Origin: Lachnospiraceae bacterium
GTDB taxonomy: Bacteria; Bacillota; Clostridia; Lachnospirales; Lachnospiraceae
Length of the DNA: 56,590 nt
NCBI GenBank assembly: GCA_024684355.1
Contig: JAIKXA010000166.1
Coordinates: 1 to 56,590 of the forward strand
Direction of reading: 5' to 3'
The translations under genes were made by a program, and so were the position numbers. Numbering within the stretch: the first letter of the stretch is position 1; each line of letters begins with the position of its first letter. Below are positions 1-9,910 of the stretch, in pieces. Under the pieces are notes generated by a model. That model was not told the origin of the DNA and searched no databases. It saw only the letters and a program-made list of their open reading frames with translations.

Positions 1-785
1 TTATTCTTTACTTCGATAACTTCACCTTTTTCAGGCTGAACAAATACGATAAGTGTGGGAGGTACTATAGTAGCATCCTCAGAAAAGGCTGAAAGGAAAT
101 AACTGCCTGACTGGTTAGCTGAGAACTTAAATCCACCCTTCTTACTTGTACCATACTCTGTAGGCTCACCACCGATAGTGATAACAGCATTCTTTAAGGG
201 GCTGTTAACCTGAGCCCAATTTGCATCAAAACCTGCTGTATAAAGTCTGATGGTCTTTTTCTTACCTATCTTAATACCTAACTTACGGGTATTAAAGAAT
301 GCATACTGATCTGAAAAATCTGAATTTACATATACCCATGCATTAAGATAATCACCGTCACTTATGGGATCACTTGCTCCCATAGACATGATATCATTTA
401 CATAGTATCCAAAGTTTCCTGAGGTATCGCCCCAGAGCTTTGTAACGCCTAAACCCCACTGGCCAACCTCTGCGCCGTAACCTTCAGTTGCTCCGCCCTT
501 ATAATACTTTTCATGTGCACAGTAAAGTGCATCTGAAACTGTAAGAGCGCCGTCATCATCGGTATCCATAACTGTAACGGACTGCTGTCTTACAACAAGG
601 TCACCCTTGTTAGAAATAGTAACATACACTGTTGCTTCTGAAGGTACTGTAGCGGTAGCGATCAGTAAAGGTGTATCACCTTCGTCAGAGTATGCACTGA
701 CATTACCGGAAAAGCCGGTATAACTTGTCACGATCAAGGCCGCAATCATGATCATAGACATAAACTTAGCTAATTTCTTCTTCAT
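1..785 (-). CDS. Secreted DUF4430/transcobalamin-C-terminal-like protein, truncated by window edge (absent from ORF track)
   Basis: Open minus-strand frame from ATG at 785 to position 1 without stop; N-term MKKKLAKFMSMIMIAALIVTSYTGFSGNVSA is a signal peptide; internal DTDDDGALTVSDALYCAHEKYY...WGDTSGNFGYYVNDIMSMGASDPISDGDYLNAWVYV resembles DUF4430 proteins; GGAGG upstream of the ATG. Confidence 0.75.
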   Translation of the reverse strand, partial: MKKKLAKFMSMIMIAALIVTSYTGFSGNVSAYSDEGDTPLLIATATVPSEATVYVTISNKGDLVVRQQSVTVMDTDDDGALTVSDALYCAHEKYYKGGATEGYGAEVGQWGLGVTKLWGDTSGNFGYYVNDIMSMGASDPISDGDYLNAWVYVNSDFSDQYAFFNTRKLGIKIGKKKTIRLYTAGFDANWAQVNSPLKNAVITIGGEPTEYGTSKKGGFKFSANQSGSYFLSAFSEDATIVPPTLIVFVQPEKGEVIEVKN

Positions 786-878
786 GTTATGTCCTCCATA
801 GAGATAAATTACAGTCTTCTCCCTTAAGTTAAAAGACCGTATTATATTAAGCAGCTTCCTGTAATCAAAATGATATCC

Positions 879-1148
879 GGTGCTCGCAGACGACACAATG
901 GTCTACAGAAAACACGGCTAAGTCTTCCGGCTCATAAACATTCATATCGCACGTACCTTCTCAAAGCAAAAGCTTCAATGGCATTTAAGAGAAAAGCTTT
1001 GCGGCTGCTTTTCTCTCCGCTTGATATGTATTTACACCTCGTCAGTCAGCTTCCCTCGATAGGAAGTCTTTCAGACATGTAAATATAGTTTATTTACGGC
1101 GGCGGGCCCGCTCAGGTTTTTCACCTGATTCCTTACTCCGTTACCGCT
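879..1148 (-). ncRNA. Probable cobalamin riboswitch
   Basis: Reverse strand reads GGAATCAGGTGAAAAACCTGAGCGGGCCCGCCGCCGTAA (cobalamin core GGGAA..GGTG.AA.TCC..GC.G.CCCGC.(A)CTGT) then GAGCCGGAAGACTTAGCC (GCCGGAAGACCTGCC element), between the upstream gene and the DUF4430-like gene. Confidence 0.8.
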
Positions 1149-1156
1149 TATTAACA

Positions 1157-2455
1157 TTAATTATATATCCTGTTTAAACTTTCCTGCATTTCAGCCTTAA
1201 CTTTTTCGGCATCTAAAGTAGTATACTCACCGTTTTCATAAAGTATACGGCCGTCTACCATGGTCATAACCACATCGGAAGCCTGTGCACTGTATACCAG
1301 GATATTGGGTATATCAAATGCCGGGAACATGTGCGGCTTATCAAGAGATACGGCTATAATATCAGCCTTCATGCCGCATTTAAGCTCACCGGTATCGGTC
1401 CTTCCCATGGCACGCGCACCGTTAACCGTGGCCATCTTTAATATCTCTTCAGCGGTAGCCAGTGTAGCGTCCCTGCCGGTATTTTTTATCAGCAATGATG
1501 CCAGATGCATTTCCTCAAACATATTAAGGTTATCGTTGCTGGCAGTTCCGTCGGTACCTATACCTACATTTACGCCGGCTTTTTTCAGAGCTGTGATGGG
1601 AGCAAATCCCGATGCAAGCTTACAGTTGCTACTGGGATTAAATACAGCCGATGTACCTTTTGCTGCCATTATCTCCATATCTTGCGGCTCTACCCATACA
1701 CAATGCGCTGCATATGTCCTGTTATCCAGTATACCGCACTTTTCAAGGTATGCTATCGGAGTAAGACCGGCATGCCTTGCCTTACACTCTTCATGCTCCT
1801 TTTTAGTCTCGGAAACATGTATATTTACAGTCGCCTTGTAATCATGATTGGCTTCTGCGATCTTTCTTGCAAAGCCTTCATTGGTAAGATACTCGGAATG
1901 CAGGCAGAACTCAGCGCGTACCCTGTCATCAGGATCCTTCCAGTCTCTTACCAGCTCCACGCACTCTTCAAACCTTCCGGGAGGTATCTGGGTTTCTTCG
2001 GAAAATGACAGACCTACTCTGCATATGTTGGCACGCATACCTGTTTCCTTAAGTACCATACCTGTAGTTTTCGGGAAATCATACATCTCGGAAACATATG
2101 TTACGCCGGATGCCAGCATCTCCATAACAGCCAGTCTCTCGCCTCTTTCAACATCAAGAGGAGTAAGCTTATCCTCTATGGGGAATATCGCCTTCTCAAG
2201 CCATTCCTGAAGTGCCAGACCTCCGCCGACACCTCTGAGCAGCGTCATCGGTCCGTGACAGTGTGCATTAACGATACCGGGCATAAATATGCAGCCCTTC
2301 ATGTCCTTTTCATTTTCACACGCAGGTGCATCGCCTTCCGGTCCTATATATACGATCTTATCATTCTTTACGCATAATACTTCATGTCTTAATACGTTAA
2401 AAATACCGTTTTCATCTGTTGCAAGTATTATGCAGTTCTTAAATTTGTAACTCAA
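1157..2455 (-). CDS. mtaD: Amidohydrolase, 5'-methylthioadenosine/S-adenosylhomocysteine deaminase family
   Basis: MPGIVNAHCHGPMTLLRGVGGGLALQEWLEKAIFPIE, HVSETKKEHEEC, GIGTDGTASNDNLNMFEEM motifs of the MTA/SAH deaminase group. Confidence 0.85.
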   Translation of the reverse strand: MSYKFKNCIILATDENGIFNVLRHEVLCVKNDKIVYIGPEGDAPACENEKDMKGCIFMPGIVNAHCHGPMTLLRGVGGGLALQEWLEKAIFPIEDKLTPLDVERGERLAVMEMLASGVTYVSEMYDFPKTTGMVLKETGMRANICRVGLSFSEETQIPPGRFEECVELVRDWKDPDDRVRAEFCLHSEYLTNEGFARKIAEANHDYKATVNIHVSETKKEHEECKARHAGLTPIAYLEKCGILDNRTYAAHCVWVEPQDMEIMAAKGTSAVFNPSSNCKLASGFAPITALKKAGVNVGIGTDGTASNDNLNMFEEMHLASLLIKNTGRDATLATAEEILKMATVNGARAMGRTDTGELKCGMKADIIAVSLDKPHMFPAFDIPNILVYSAQASDVVMTMVDGRILYENGEYTTLDAEKVKAEMQESLNRIYN

Positions 2456-2479
2456 TTCTGTTCTCCAATACTATGTCTG

Positions 2480-4162
2480 TTAAATAGTCAGTCTGCCCTC
2501 AAAGGGTTTAAAGATGTTTTCATCAGCCTTGATATATTTTCTGTCATAGGTGATCAGTCCGTTTGTTTCCTGCTCTATGTCACAGAACTGTGTATAGATA
2601 CATCCGCAAAGCCCCAGGCCTATGGCCGGGATCACCTCTTCTTCATACAGTTTTCTTATGGCATCAAGGTATGAATGCTTGTCATCAAACTGCTTATAGC
2701 CATACCCTGCGGTTTCATCACTGTGATCTCTTATCTTTAACGAATAACCGCCAAACTCCGAAAGAATGATCGGTTTTTCGGTCCTGGGCGGATTAAACTT
2801 CTTGAAATAACAGTGTATCGACTCCACATCGGTCTTGCCGCCTTTAAACCAGCCTGACGCACTGTCTATGAAACGGGTCTTGTCCATGCCTTTTATAAGA
2901 TCATAGATCTGACTGCTGCAGAACTGTCCCCATCCCTCGTTAAACAGCGTCCAGTAACAGATGCACGGATGGCTGTAAAGCGTTTTAACAGTACTCTGGG
3001 CTGCGTTTATATACGATCTTCTCTGTACCTTTCCCCTGTGTTTAAACTTGTCGGAAAACTTGGTAAATCCGATAACGGGGAATACAATATCCCTCACCTT
3101 TGAATACTTTCCGTTGTTGACCATATCCTGAAATACGATCATACCGAGTTTATCACATTGATAATAAAACTCTTCGGGCTCAATCTTTAAGTGCTTTCTT
3201 ATGGTATTAAATCCCATATTTTTAGCGGTTATGATATCAAACTTATAATCATCCGCTCTTTCGGGAGTATAAAGACCATCCTTCCAGTAGCCCTGATGCA
3301 TGACACCGTTAAAGAAATATGATTCCCCGTTAAGGCACAAACGTTTCAGTCCGTAATCATCTTTGATCTCCAGTGTCCTTAGTGCAAAATAAGAATCCAC
3401 CTTATCATTGCCTACCTGTACGGTAAAGAAATAAAGATGCGGATCTGCCGGGCTCCAAGGTTTTTTCACAACAGGTGTGAGCCTTATCTTTCCGTCATAG
3501 AAACGATAGCTCTTGCCCTCAAACATAACTCTGCCTTCATCCACTCCGAATATCTCTATATCGGCGTAGTCGAGAGTAGTAGTCACTTTAAGTCCCTTGA
3601 TATAATACTCGGGCACGGACTCAAGCCATACCGTCTGCCATATACCGGACACAGCCGAATACCATATCTCCTTCGGGTTTTCGCTCTGTTTTCCGTAAGG
3701 TACATTTTTATCCATGTCGTCAATTACTTTTATTACCAGCTCGTTCTCATCCAGCAGGAAAGGAGTTACATCCACTTCCAGCGGACCTTCTATAGCCGTA
3801 CAGCATGATATTACAAAATGCCCGTTTATAAATATGTCCGCTTTCTGGTCTATGCCGCCGCAGTGCAGCAGCACTCTTCTCCACCGAAGCTTAATGGGAG
3901 CATCGAAATATCTTCTGTAAAAGAGCCTGCTACCTTTTTTATAGTGTTTTCCAATACCTGACAGCTTGGATTCCACAGGATAGGGCACTGTTATCCTCAT
4001 AGAATAGGTATTGGGAGGATAATCATACTGTGCAACTTCGAAATCCCATTCACCGTTTAAGTTATAGAAGCTTTCCCTGCGCATCTGCGGTCTGGGATAG
4101 ACATTCCACGGTATATGTTCTTCCTCGGAACTTAGCTGATTTAATATCAGATCGTTGTCCAT
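2480..4162 (-). CDS. Glycoside hydrolase family 2 protein
   Basis: N-terminal GH2 sugar-binding region (RRESFYNLNGEWDFEV), catalytic-region motifs CYWTLFNEGWGQF and ILSEFGGYS. Confidence 0.85.
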   Translation of the reverse strand: MDNDLILNQLSSEEEHIPWNVYPRPQMRRESFYNLNGEWDFEVAQYDYPPNTYSMRITVPYPVESKLSGIGKHYKKGSRLFYRRYFDAPIKLRWRRVLLHCGGIDQKADIFINGHFVISCCTAIEGPLEVDVTPFLLDENELVIKVIDDMDKNVPYGKQSENPKEIWYSAVSGIWQTVWLESVPEYYIKGLKVTTTLDYADIEIFGVDEGRVMFEGKSYRFYDGKIRLTPVVKKPWSPADPHLYFFTVQVGNDKVDSYFALRTLEIKDDYGLKRLCLNGESYFFNGVMHQGYWKDGLYTPERADDYKFDIITAKNMGFNTIRKHLKIEPEEFYYQCDKLGMIVFQDMVNNGKYSKVRDIVFPVIGFTKFSDKFKHRGKVQRRSYINAAQSTVKTLYSHPCICYWTLFNEGWGQFCSSQIYDLIKGMDKTRFIDSASGWFKGGKTDVESIHCYFKKFNPPRTEKPIILSEFGGYSLKIRDHSDETAGYGYKQFDDKHSYLDAIRKLYEEEVIPAIGLGLCGCIYTQFCDIEQETNGLITYDRKYIKADENIFKPFEGRLTI

Positions 4163-4165
4163 ATG

Positions 4166-5533
4166 CTATTGAACCTCTATATGTTTTTCATTCAGCTTTT
4201 TATCTACCATCTTATTAACAAGATATACTATAACGGCAGTCACGGGAACACCTAAGAACATACCGGCAAATCCGAAATATGCTCCTCCGACCGTGATACC
4301 GAATATAACCCAGATAGGTCTGACACCGGTGGAATCACCAAGTATCATAGGTCCGAGTACCCAGCCGTCAAACTGCTGGATAGCAAGTACTATGCCTGCA
4401 AATATAAGCGCATCCACGGGATCTATGCATAAGTAAAGCAGTATGCCCGGTACCGCTCCGATGAAAGGACCGAAGAACGGTATCATGTTGGTAACTCCTA
4501 TGATAACAGCTACAAGCAGGCTGTATTTCAACTGGAAAATATTAAGTATAAAGAAGGAAAGGATACCGATGATCAGTGAATCGATGGCCTTGCCGATTAT
4601 AAATCCGGTAAATATCTGGAAGCTTTCCTTTGCGTTTTCTATGAAGCTGCCCGCTTTGGCCGGCTTAAACAGACAATATACCATCTTTGTGGCTGCATGT
4701 GCGATCCTTCTCTTATCACATACCATGTAGATGGATATGGCCATAGCCAGCAGAATATCTATCAATACGTGTATGATCGAATATGATGTACTGAAGATCT
4801 TCGGTATAAATGCCATGATCTTGTCTCCTGCCACAGAAAATACCGAAGGAAGGTTTTCGTTCACCGTTGTGGTGATCATGTCGATATCAAGTGTAGGGAA
4901 GCTGGTCTTTAAGTTGTTAAGCAGATTGGTGATCTTCTTCCCTATAGCGGGTCCGATTGTCTTTGACTTATCATAGAGATTTACAATGCTCTCGCTGATC
5001 TCCGGAGCCAGCTTGACTATCGAAAGCACTATCAGTCCGAAAAATATTATAAATGTAATGGCTATGGAAAGACCTGCACGAAGCTTCGGTTTCTTGATCT
5101 TGCATACCTTTTCGAAAAACGCTTCATCTACAAAATTAACGATGGGCGTAAGGATAAACGCTATGATCGCACCGATGATAAATGGTGACAAAACGCCTAT
5201 AAATCTCTTTACACCTGCCAGAACAGGTGATATGTTAACTATGATGACCGTAAACAGCACTATGGCCAAAATAGCCGTAAAAGCATATACAGTCACGGTA
5301 AAAAATTTATCATTGGGGATAAATCTCGCATGTCCCTTTTTACCGGTAGCTTCTGCGTTTTCTTCTTCCGAGGCTCCTGCAGTGTTTTCTTCAGCTGCAG
5401 CTTCCTCATCTATATTTACACGAAGGGTCTTGTCCGGATCCTTCTCCTTAAAAAACTTAACTACTATCGGTTCACGATGACCTCTTTCAACCGTATTTTT
5501 CTTTTTCTTCTTTGAAAAAGGATTAAGCCTCAT
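4166..5533 (-). CDS. AI-2E family transporter (permease)
   Basis: Multi-TM protein; C-terminal NMIPFFGPFIGAVPGILL...GWVLGPMILGDSTGVRPIWVI typical of the AI-2E/YdbO-like family. Confidence 0.9.
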   Translation of the reverse strand: MRLNPFSKKKKKNTVERGHREPIVVKFFKEKDPDKTLRVNIDEEAAAEENTAGASEEENAEATGKKGHARFIPNDKFFTVTVYAFTAILAIVLFTVIIVNISPVLAGVKRFIGVLSPFIIGAIIAFILTPIVNFVDEAFFEKVCKIKKPKLRAGLSIAITFIIFFGLIVLSIVKLAPEISESIVNLYDKSKTIGPAIGKKITNLLNNLKTSFPTLDIDMITTTVNENLPSVFSVAGDKIMAFIPKIFSTSYSIIHVLIDILLAMAISIYMVCDKRRIAHAATKMVYCLFKPAKAGSFIENAKESFQIFTGFIIGKAIDSLIIGILSFFILNIFQLKYSLLVAVIIGVTNMIPFFGPFIGAVPGILLYLCIDPVDALIFAGIVLAIQQFDGWVLGPMILGDSTGVRPIWVIFGITVGGAYFGFAGMFLGVPVTAVIVYLVNKMVDKKLNEKHIEVQ

Positions 5534-5548
5534 CTTTAACCTCCAAAA

Positions 5549-7414
5549 CTAATTACAAATTCTTGCTATAAGCACCGCTCCGCTGTATCCCGGATAAGGG
5601 CTGAAATATACTCCGCCTCCTCCGGTACCCGCATGGACTATACTCCCCTGAAGCCCATACTCAAATGTATCATTCCAAAAATCATAATACTCATAATAAT
5701 TGTCTGTACCGTAGTACATAGCCACATGATTTATCTTCTTGTATCTTCCGTTGTCGGAACTGATCGCATAAAACAACAGGTCACCCGGAAGCAGCTCCTC
5801 AGGTTCAAGATCACCGTATGCTATCGTATAGCCGTTATCATCCATATACTTGCCAAGATCGGCCGATGTCGGTGCATAATCGTTATTCAGTATCTTAAGA
5901 CCCGCTTTTGCATAGCTTCTCCATACAAGGGAACTGCAGTCAAAATATCCTTCCTCCATACGTCTTGTCTGATCGTACTTGGCTTTTCCAACATATTCAC
6001 CTGCATAAAGCACTGCCTTTACCGCCGTCTCATCACCGACATTTACTGTGTACTGCGTCTCAACGTCTCCGACTGTTACGGTAATAAATGTAAAGCCCTT
6101 TTTCTTAGTCTTAAGTGTACCCTTTTTTGATATCGAAGCTACCGTCGGATCCGAACTCGAATATGATATCTTCAGATCTGAAGGAGCACCTGTAACTTTA
6201 TAACTGAACTTTGTACCCGGCCAGGTAAGCAGATTGTTGCCTGCCACATGCACATCTATTACGGTAAGATCCTCTGTAAATACTTTTCCGTCAACATCTA
6301 TCTTTACGGTTACGTTTCCGCTTGCTTTCGGTACAAGCTGGCCGTTGTCGTTTATCTCAAGTATCTCTGTATCCGAAGAAGTGCATTTTATATCCGAATA
6401 AGCTGTTGCATTGGGAATACCGGGCTCATATGTCTGTCCGACCCAGAGATATTCGTTAAAAGGTACATACTCGGGATCATATGCTATAACATTCAGATAC
6501 GAATAAAGCTGTGTCCCATCTTCCGTCTCATATCCGATCTTAAATACAGACATGGTCTCCTCTGGACATCCGTCCCTTGTGGTAAACGAGTCAAACCCGT
6601 CCCTTATGATATAGCCGCCGTCGGTTCCGTATATATCGGCAGCATAGACTATATTTCCTTCAGTCCAGGATACAAGCTCTATCGATGTGATCTCGGAATC
6701 GACCATGTTTATGCTCTTGGTACAGCCCTTAGCCACACTTATGTCATCCGCCTCGGGTCCGGCCTGCACTGTATAAACCGTAAGCTTTTTCGCATATCTG
6801 ACACCTTTTTTATTGGTGCCCATGAGTCTTATCTCATGTCTGCCTTTTCTGCCGGCGGTGATGGTAAATACACCGTTCCCCTTTATCTCAACCTTTGGAG
6901 AATCAGACCAGGAATACTCCGCATCCGGATCAATATTGTATGTCGTATAATCATAACCGGTGATCTTCTTAATACCCGAAAGCTTAACATCCGTCGACTG
7001 ATTGGAATAAAGCGTGATCTCAGTTTCAGAAAGCTTAAACTTGTTCTTCTTAACCTTTACGGAGCATTCTGCGGTCAGACCGTTATAATATGCCTTGATC
7101 ACGGTCTTGCCGGTACCCATACAGTCTATCGTGCCGTCATAATATGCCCTTACGATATTTGAGTCTGCGCTCTCAAAATCTACCGAGTCCAGAGAAAAAT
7201 CCTGTCCGTCATATATTAGGTTAAGTCTGAGGGTATTTCCTTCATAAAGAACGATACTGTCCTGTTCAAACGTAAGCTCCGAAGCTGAAATATCTGCACT
7301 CGGAACACACATAAACACCAAAAACAGTACCGACAGAATCAAGAAAATCTTTATAGAAAACAGTCCGGCTGATATCTTTCGCATAAGCACCCCAAATTTC
7401 ATATTATTAAGCAT
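5549..7414 (-). CDS. Secreted protein with bacterial Ig-like (BIG2) domains and C-terminal NlpC/P60 hydrolase domain
   Basis: Ig-like repeats (YSSSDPTVASISKKGTLKTKKKGFTFITVTVG) and FDCSSLVWRSYAKAG ... LLPGDLLFYA ... NHVAMYYG. Confidence 0.85.
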   Translation of the reverse strand: MLNNMKFGVLMRKISAGLFSIKIFLILSVLFLVFMCVPSADISASELTFEQDSIVLYEGNTLRLNLIYDGQDFSLDSVDFESADSNIVRAYYDGTIDCMGTGKTVIKAYYNGLTAECSVKVKKNKFKLSETEITLYSNQSTDVKLSGIKKITGYDYTTYNIDPDAEYSWSDSPKVEIKGNGVFTITAGRKGRHEIRLMGTNKKGVRYAKKLTVYTVQAGPEADDISVAKGCTKSINMVDSEITSIELVSWTEGNIVYAADIYGTDGGYIIRDGFDSFTTRDGCPEETMSVFKIGYETEDGTQLYSYLNVIAYDPEYVPFNEYLWVGQTYEPGIPNATAYSDIKCTSSDTEILEINDNGQLVPKASGNVTVKIDVDGKVFTEDLTVIDVHVAGNNLLTWPGTKFSYKVTGAPSDLKISYSSSDPTVASISKKGTLKTKKKGFTFITVTVGDVETQYTVNVGDETAVKAVLYAGEYVGKAKYDQTRRMEEGYFDCSSLVWRSYAKAGLKILNNDYAPTSADLGKYMDDNGYTIAYGDLEPEELLPGDLLFYAISSDNGRYKKINHVAMYYGTDNYYEYYDFWNDTFEYGLQGSIVHAGTGGGGVYFSPYPGYSGAVLIARICN

Positions 7415-7510
7415 AAAATCACTAACTACATTATATCATATAATTTTTTTATGTAAACTAAAAAATGCCTTAAAAATCATAATAATTTCTTTAATTGTTG
7501 CGAATAATCC

Positions 7511-7539
7511 TTGTAAAAAAGAACATTTTACTGTATAAT
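7511..7539 (+). promoter_or_regulatory. Sigma-70/A-type promoter for 7638 gene
   Basis: TTGTAA - 17 bp - TATAAT. Confidence 0.75.
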
Positions 7540-7637
7540 AATCCATAAGTACACTGCAAATGATGACAGGCATAAAATATCCCTTTAATGCTTCATGGAA
7601 CATTTTGCAGTGTCAATAATTTCCGGAGGATAAAAAC

Positions 7638-8432
7638 ATGAATGTACTTGGTGTATGGGAACTTGTTTCAGCTTATGGATTTGATGCGGCAACCTTTAAG
7701 CAGGTATGGATCACAAACACGGACTTAAATCTTCTCCCCGCCGATAATTACAACAGGATGATGGCTAATGCCACATTTGAGTTTAAGGATAACGGCAAGG
7801 TTACCATGTTCAGTTGTATAGGAAAAACTGTTGATGATGTACCCGCTGACGATTTAAAAGCAGCAGTTGATGCAGGTCAGGTAATTGTTGTAGATAAAGA
7901 CCTTTATATGGCTCATGATATGGACTGGAAAGAGGAAGACGGCAATATACTTGTTAACACCGGAGAAAGCGGAGAAATCCTCGGCGAAGCAGTCAATCCC
8001 TGGAAAGCTGTTGAAGTACTCGGAAATACCCTCATCATAAACGGCACTTATCAGGTAGTACGTAAAGGTGAGACCCCTTCAGAGGTTAAAAAGACCGTTA
8101 CGGAAGTAAAAGCTGACGATCCCGCATTAGTACCTTTCGCAGGCACATATAATTCATTATATAATAAATTTGTCGGAGATCCCGATACCGTAAAGAATAC
8201 GGATGATCCTTTCAAATTGGAATTACAGGCTAACGGCACCGGCAAGAGCTATCGTAACGACCTCGATATCACCGTTCCTGCCTGGAGCTGTGAAAACGGC
8301 GAGTTTAAGCTTACCGAAAAATTCCTTGGCACCATCGACTATACAGGAAAGCTTGAAGGCAACCTGCTTACACTCTTTAACGGCGATCCTTCAAATCCTC
8401 TTACCTGTATGTACGTATTTGAGAAGGCCTGA
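7638..8432 (+). CDS. Hypothetical lipocalin-like duplicated beta-rich protein
   Basis: MNVLGVWELVSAYGF... two related halves (VLGNTLIINGTYQVVRKG; GTIDYTGKLEGNLLTLFN); SD CCGGAGGA upstream. Confidence 0.65.
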   Translation: MNVLGVWELVSAYGFDAATFKQVWITNTDLNLLPADNYNRMMANATFEFKDNGKVTMFSCIGKTVDDVPADDLKAAVDAGQVIVVDKDLYMAHDMDWKEEDGNILVNTGESGEILGEAVNPWKAVEVLGNTLIINGTYQVVRKGETPSEVKKTVTEVKADDPALVPFAGTYNSLYNKFVGDPDTVKNTDDPFKLELQANGTGKSYRNDLDITVPAWSCENGEFKLTEKFLGTIDYTGKLEGNLLTLFNGDPSNPLTCMYVFEKA

Positions 8433-8533
8433 TCTTATTATGCTGATTACAGCTCTGTGCTAAACAGGCATGGGGCTGTATTGTTTTAACTTTTATCAAA
8501 CGTTGTAAATCAATCGAGCGGGAAGGTGTAGCT

Positions 8534-9499
8534 ATGAATGATCTTATCTCTGTAATAGTACCGATATATAATGTAGGAAAATATCTCCGCCCCAGTCTGG
8601 AATCCATCAGAACCCAGACCTATAAAAACATAGAAGTCATCATGGTTGATGACGGTTCAACAGACGGTTCGCAGAAGGTATGCGACGAATACACCCGTAT
8701 AGACGAGCGTTTCATCTGCATACATAAGAAAAACGGCGGACTTTCCGATGCCAGGAACGAAGGCATAAAACTGGCATCCGGCAAATACGGGATACTCGTT
8801 GATTCAGACGACTACATGCACCGTGATGCAATACGTATATTATACCAAAACCTTACAGAAAACGATGCGGACCTCGCAATAGGCAACTATCGCCGTGTCA
8901 AACCCGACGAAGCCGTGGATATGGAATCCAATCCGAACAACACCATAACGATCTACGATACGGACAAAGCACTCTCCGAGCTCTGCGAACTCGAATATAA
9001 CTACTTCACAGCCAACCACATACAGCAGTTTACCTCCGCATGGAACAAGCTGTACAAGATAGAGCTGTTAAAATCCGTAAAATTCCCTGTAGGCAAAGTA
9101 TTCGAGGACGTAGCCACCGCTCATCAGTTTATACATAAAAGCACAAAAACAGTCTATACCGACGCCATACTCTACTTCTACATCATACGTGAGGGAAGCA
9201 TTTCAAGAGTGGCTGTCAAAAACACAGACATGATAACGGCCTTTGAAAACCGTATAGAATACTTTAAAGAAAACGGTCTTGAAAAGCACTTGGAAAACAC
9301 CTACCAGACCTATATGACAGTCCTCATGCGTACATATACGCATCTGATCGAAACACCGGACTCTCCTATGATCAAAAAGGAAATCCACACAAAAGCCAAG
9401 GACCTGTACAAAGAACACAAAGATGTGTTTAAAGACAGTAAGCTGAAATCCCAGTGCAGGATGTTCGTGAATTTCCCTATTTTATTTAAATATACATAA
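8534..9499 (+). CDS. Glycosyltransferase family 2
   Basis: MNDLISVIVPIYNVGKYLRPSLESIRTQTYKNIEVIMVDDGSTDGS...GGLSDARNEGIKLASGKYGILVDSDD. Confidence 0.95.
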   Translation: MNDLISVIVPIYNVGKYLRPSLESIRTQTYKNIEVIMVDDGSTDGSQKVCDEYTRIDERFICIHKKNGGLSDARNEGIKLASGKYGILVDSDDYMHRDAIRILYQNLTENDADLAIGNYRRVKPDEAVDMESNPNNTITIYDTDKALSELCELEYNYFTANHIQQFTSAWNKLYKIELLKSVKFPVGKVFEDVATAHQFIHKSTKTVYTDAILYFYIIREGSISRVAVKNTDMITAFENRIEYFKENGLEKHLENTYQTYMTVLMRTYTHLIETPDSPMIKKEIHTKAKDLYKEHKDVFKDSKLKSQCRMFVNFPILFKYT

Positions 9500-9505
9500 T
9501 CTATC

Positions 9506-9826
9506 GTGTCGCCCCTAAATGCGGCGGCCCCAATCTTAATATCGCGATAAAATACAACAAGGGCTCTGTCCGGGCAGCAACCCTAACGAATTGTAGGCCG
9601 CAACGCCTCGTCAAACTTCCTCTAAGAGCAGCAATTAAAAGCGCTCAGCATTGGCTTCGCGTTTTGCTGCTCTAAGAGGCGATTTCGACTCGGCTAAAAC
9701 CGCGGGTCCGTCGGACAAATACAATTCGTTAGGATACTACCCGTCACGAGCCCTTTCTATAATCTGTTAGCGATATTAAGATTTCGCCATGCCCGTGCCG
9801 CCGCCGCATAAGTGGTGGGGCGACAC
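9506..9826. repeat. Large (~320 bp) near-palindromic element, copy A
   Basis: Termini GTGTCGCCCC / GGGGCGACAC; nested arms ATGCGGCGGC, AATCTTAATATCGC, AGGGCTC, CTAACGAATTGTA, CCTCTaAGAGCAGCAA each with reverse complement on the other side. Confidence 0.85.
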
Positions 9827-9863
9827 TTACTACAATATGCAATATTTTTAAAAAAATACAAAA

Positions 9864-9895
9864 AAGAAATCACCCGAGTGTTCGGGTGATTTCTT
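9864..9895 (-). terminator. Intrinsic terminator of the HU gene
   Basis: AAGAAATCACCCGA-ACAC-TCGGGTGATTTCTT followed by T-run on minus strand. Confidence 0.85.
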
Positions 9896-9910
9896 ATAAT
9901 CATGATTAAA

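Noticed and set aside
870-1082. Predicted 70-aa plus-strand ORF
   Set aside because: Falls within the probable cobalamin riboswitch on the opposite strand; no RBS or recognisable protein features.
6248-7162. 304-aa plus-strand ORF
   Set aside because: Antisense to the Ig-like/NlpC-P60 gene; Tyr/Cys-rich shadow composition.
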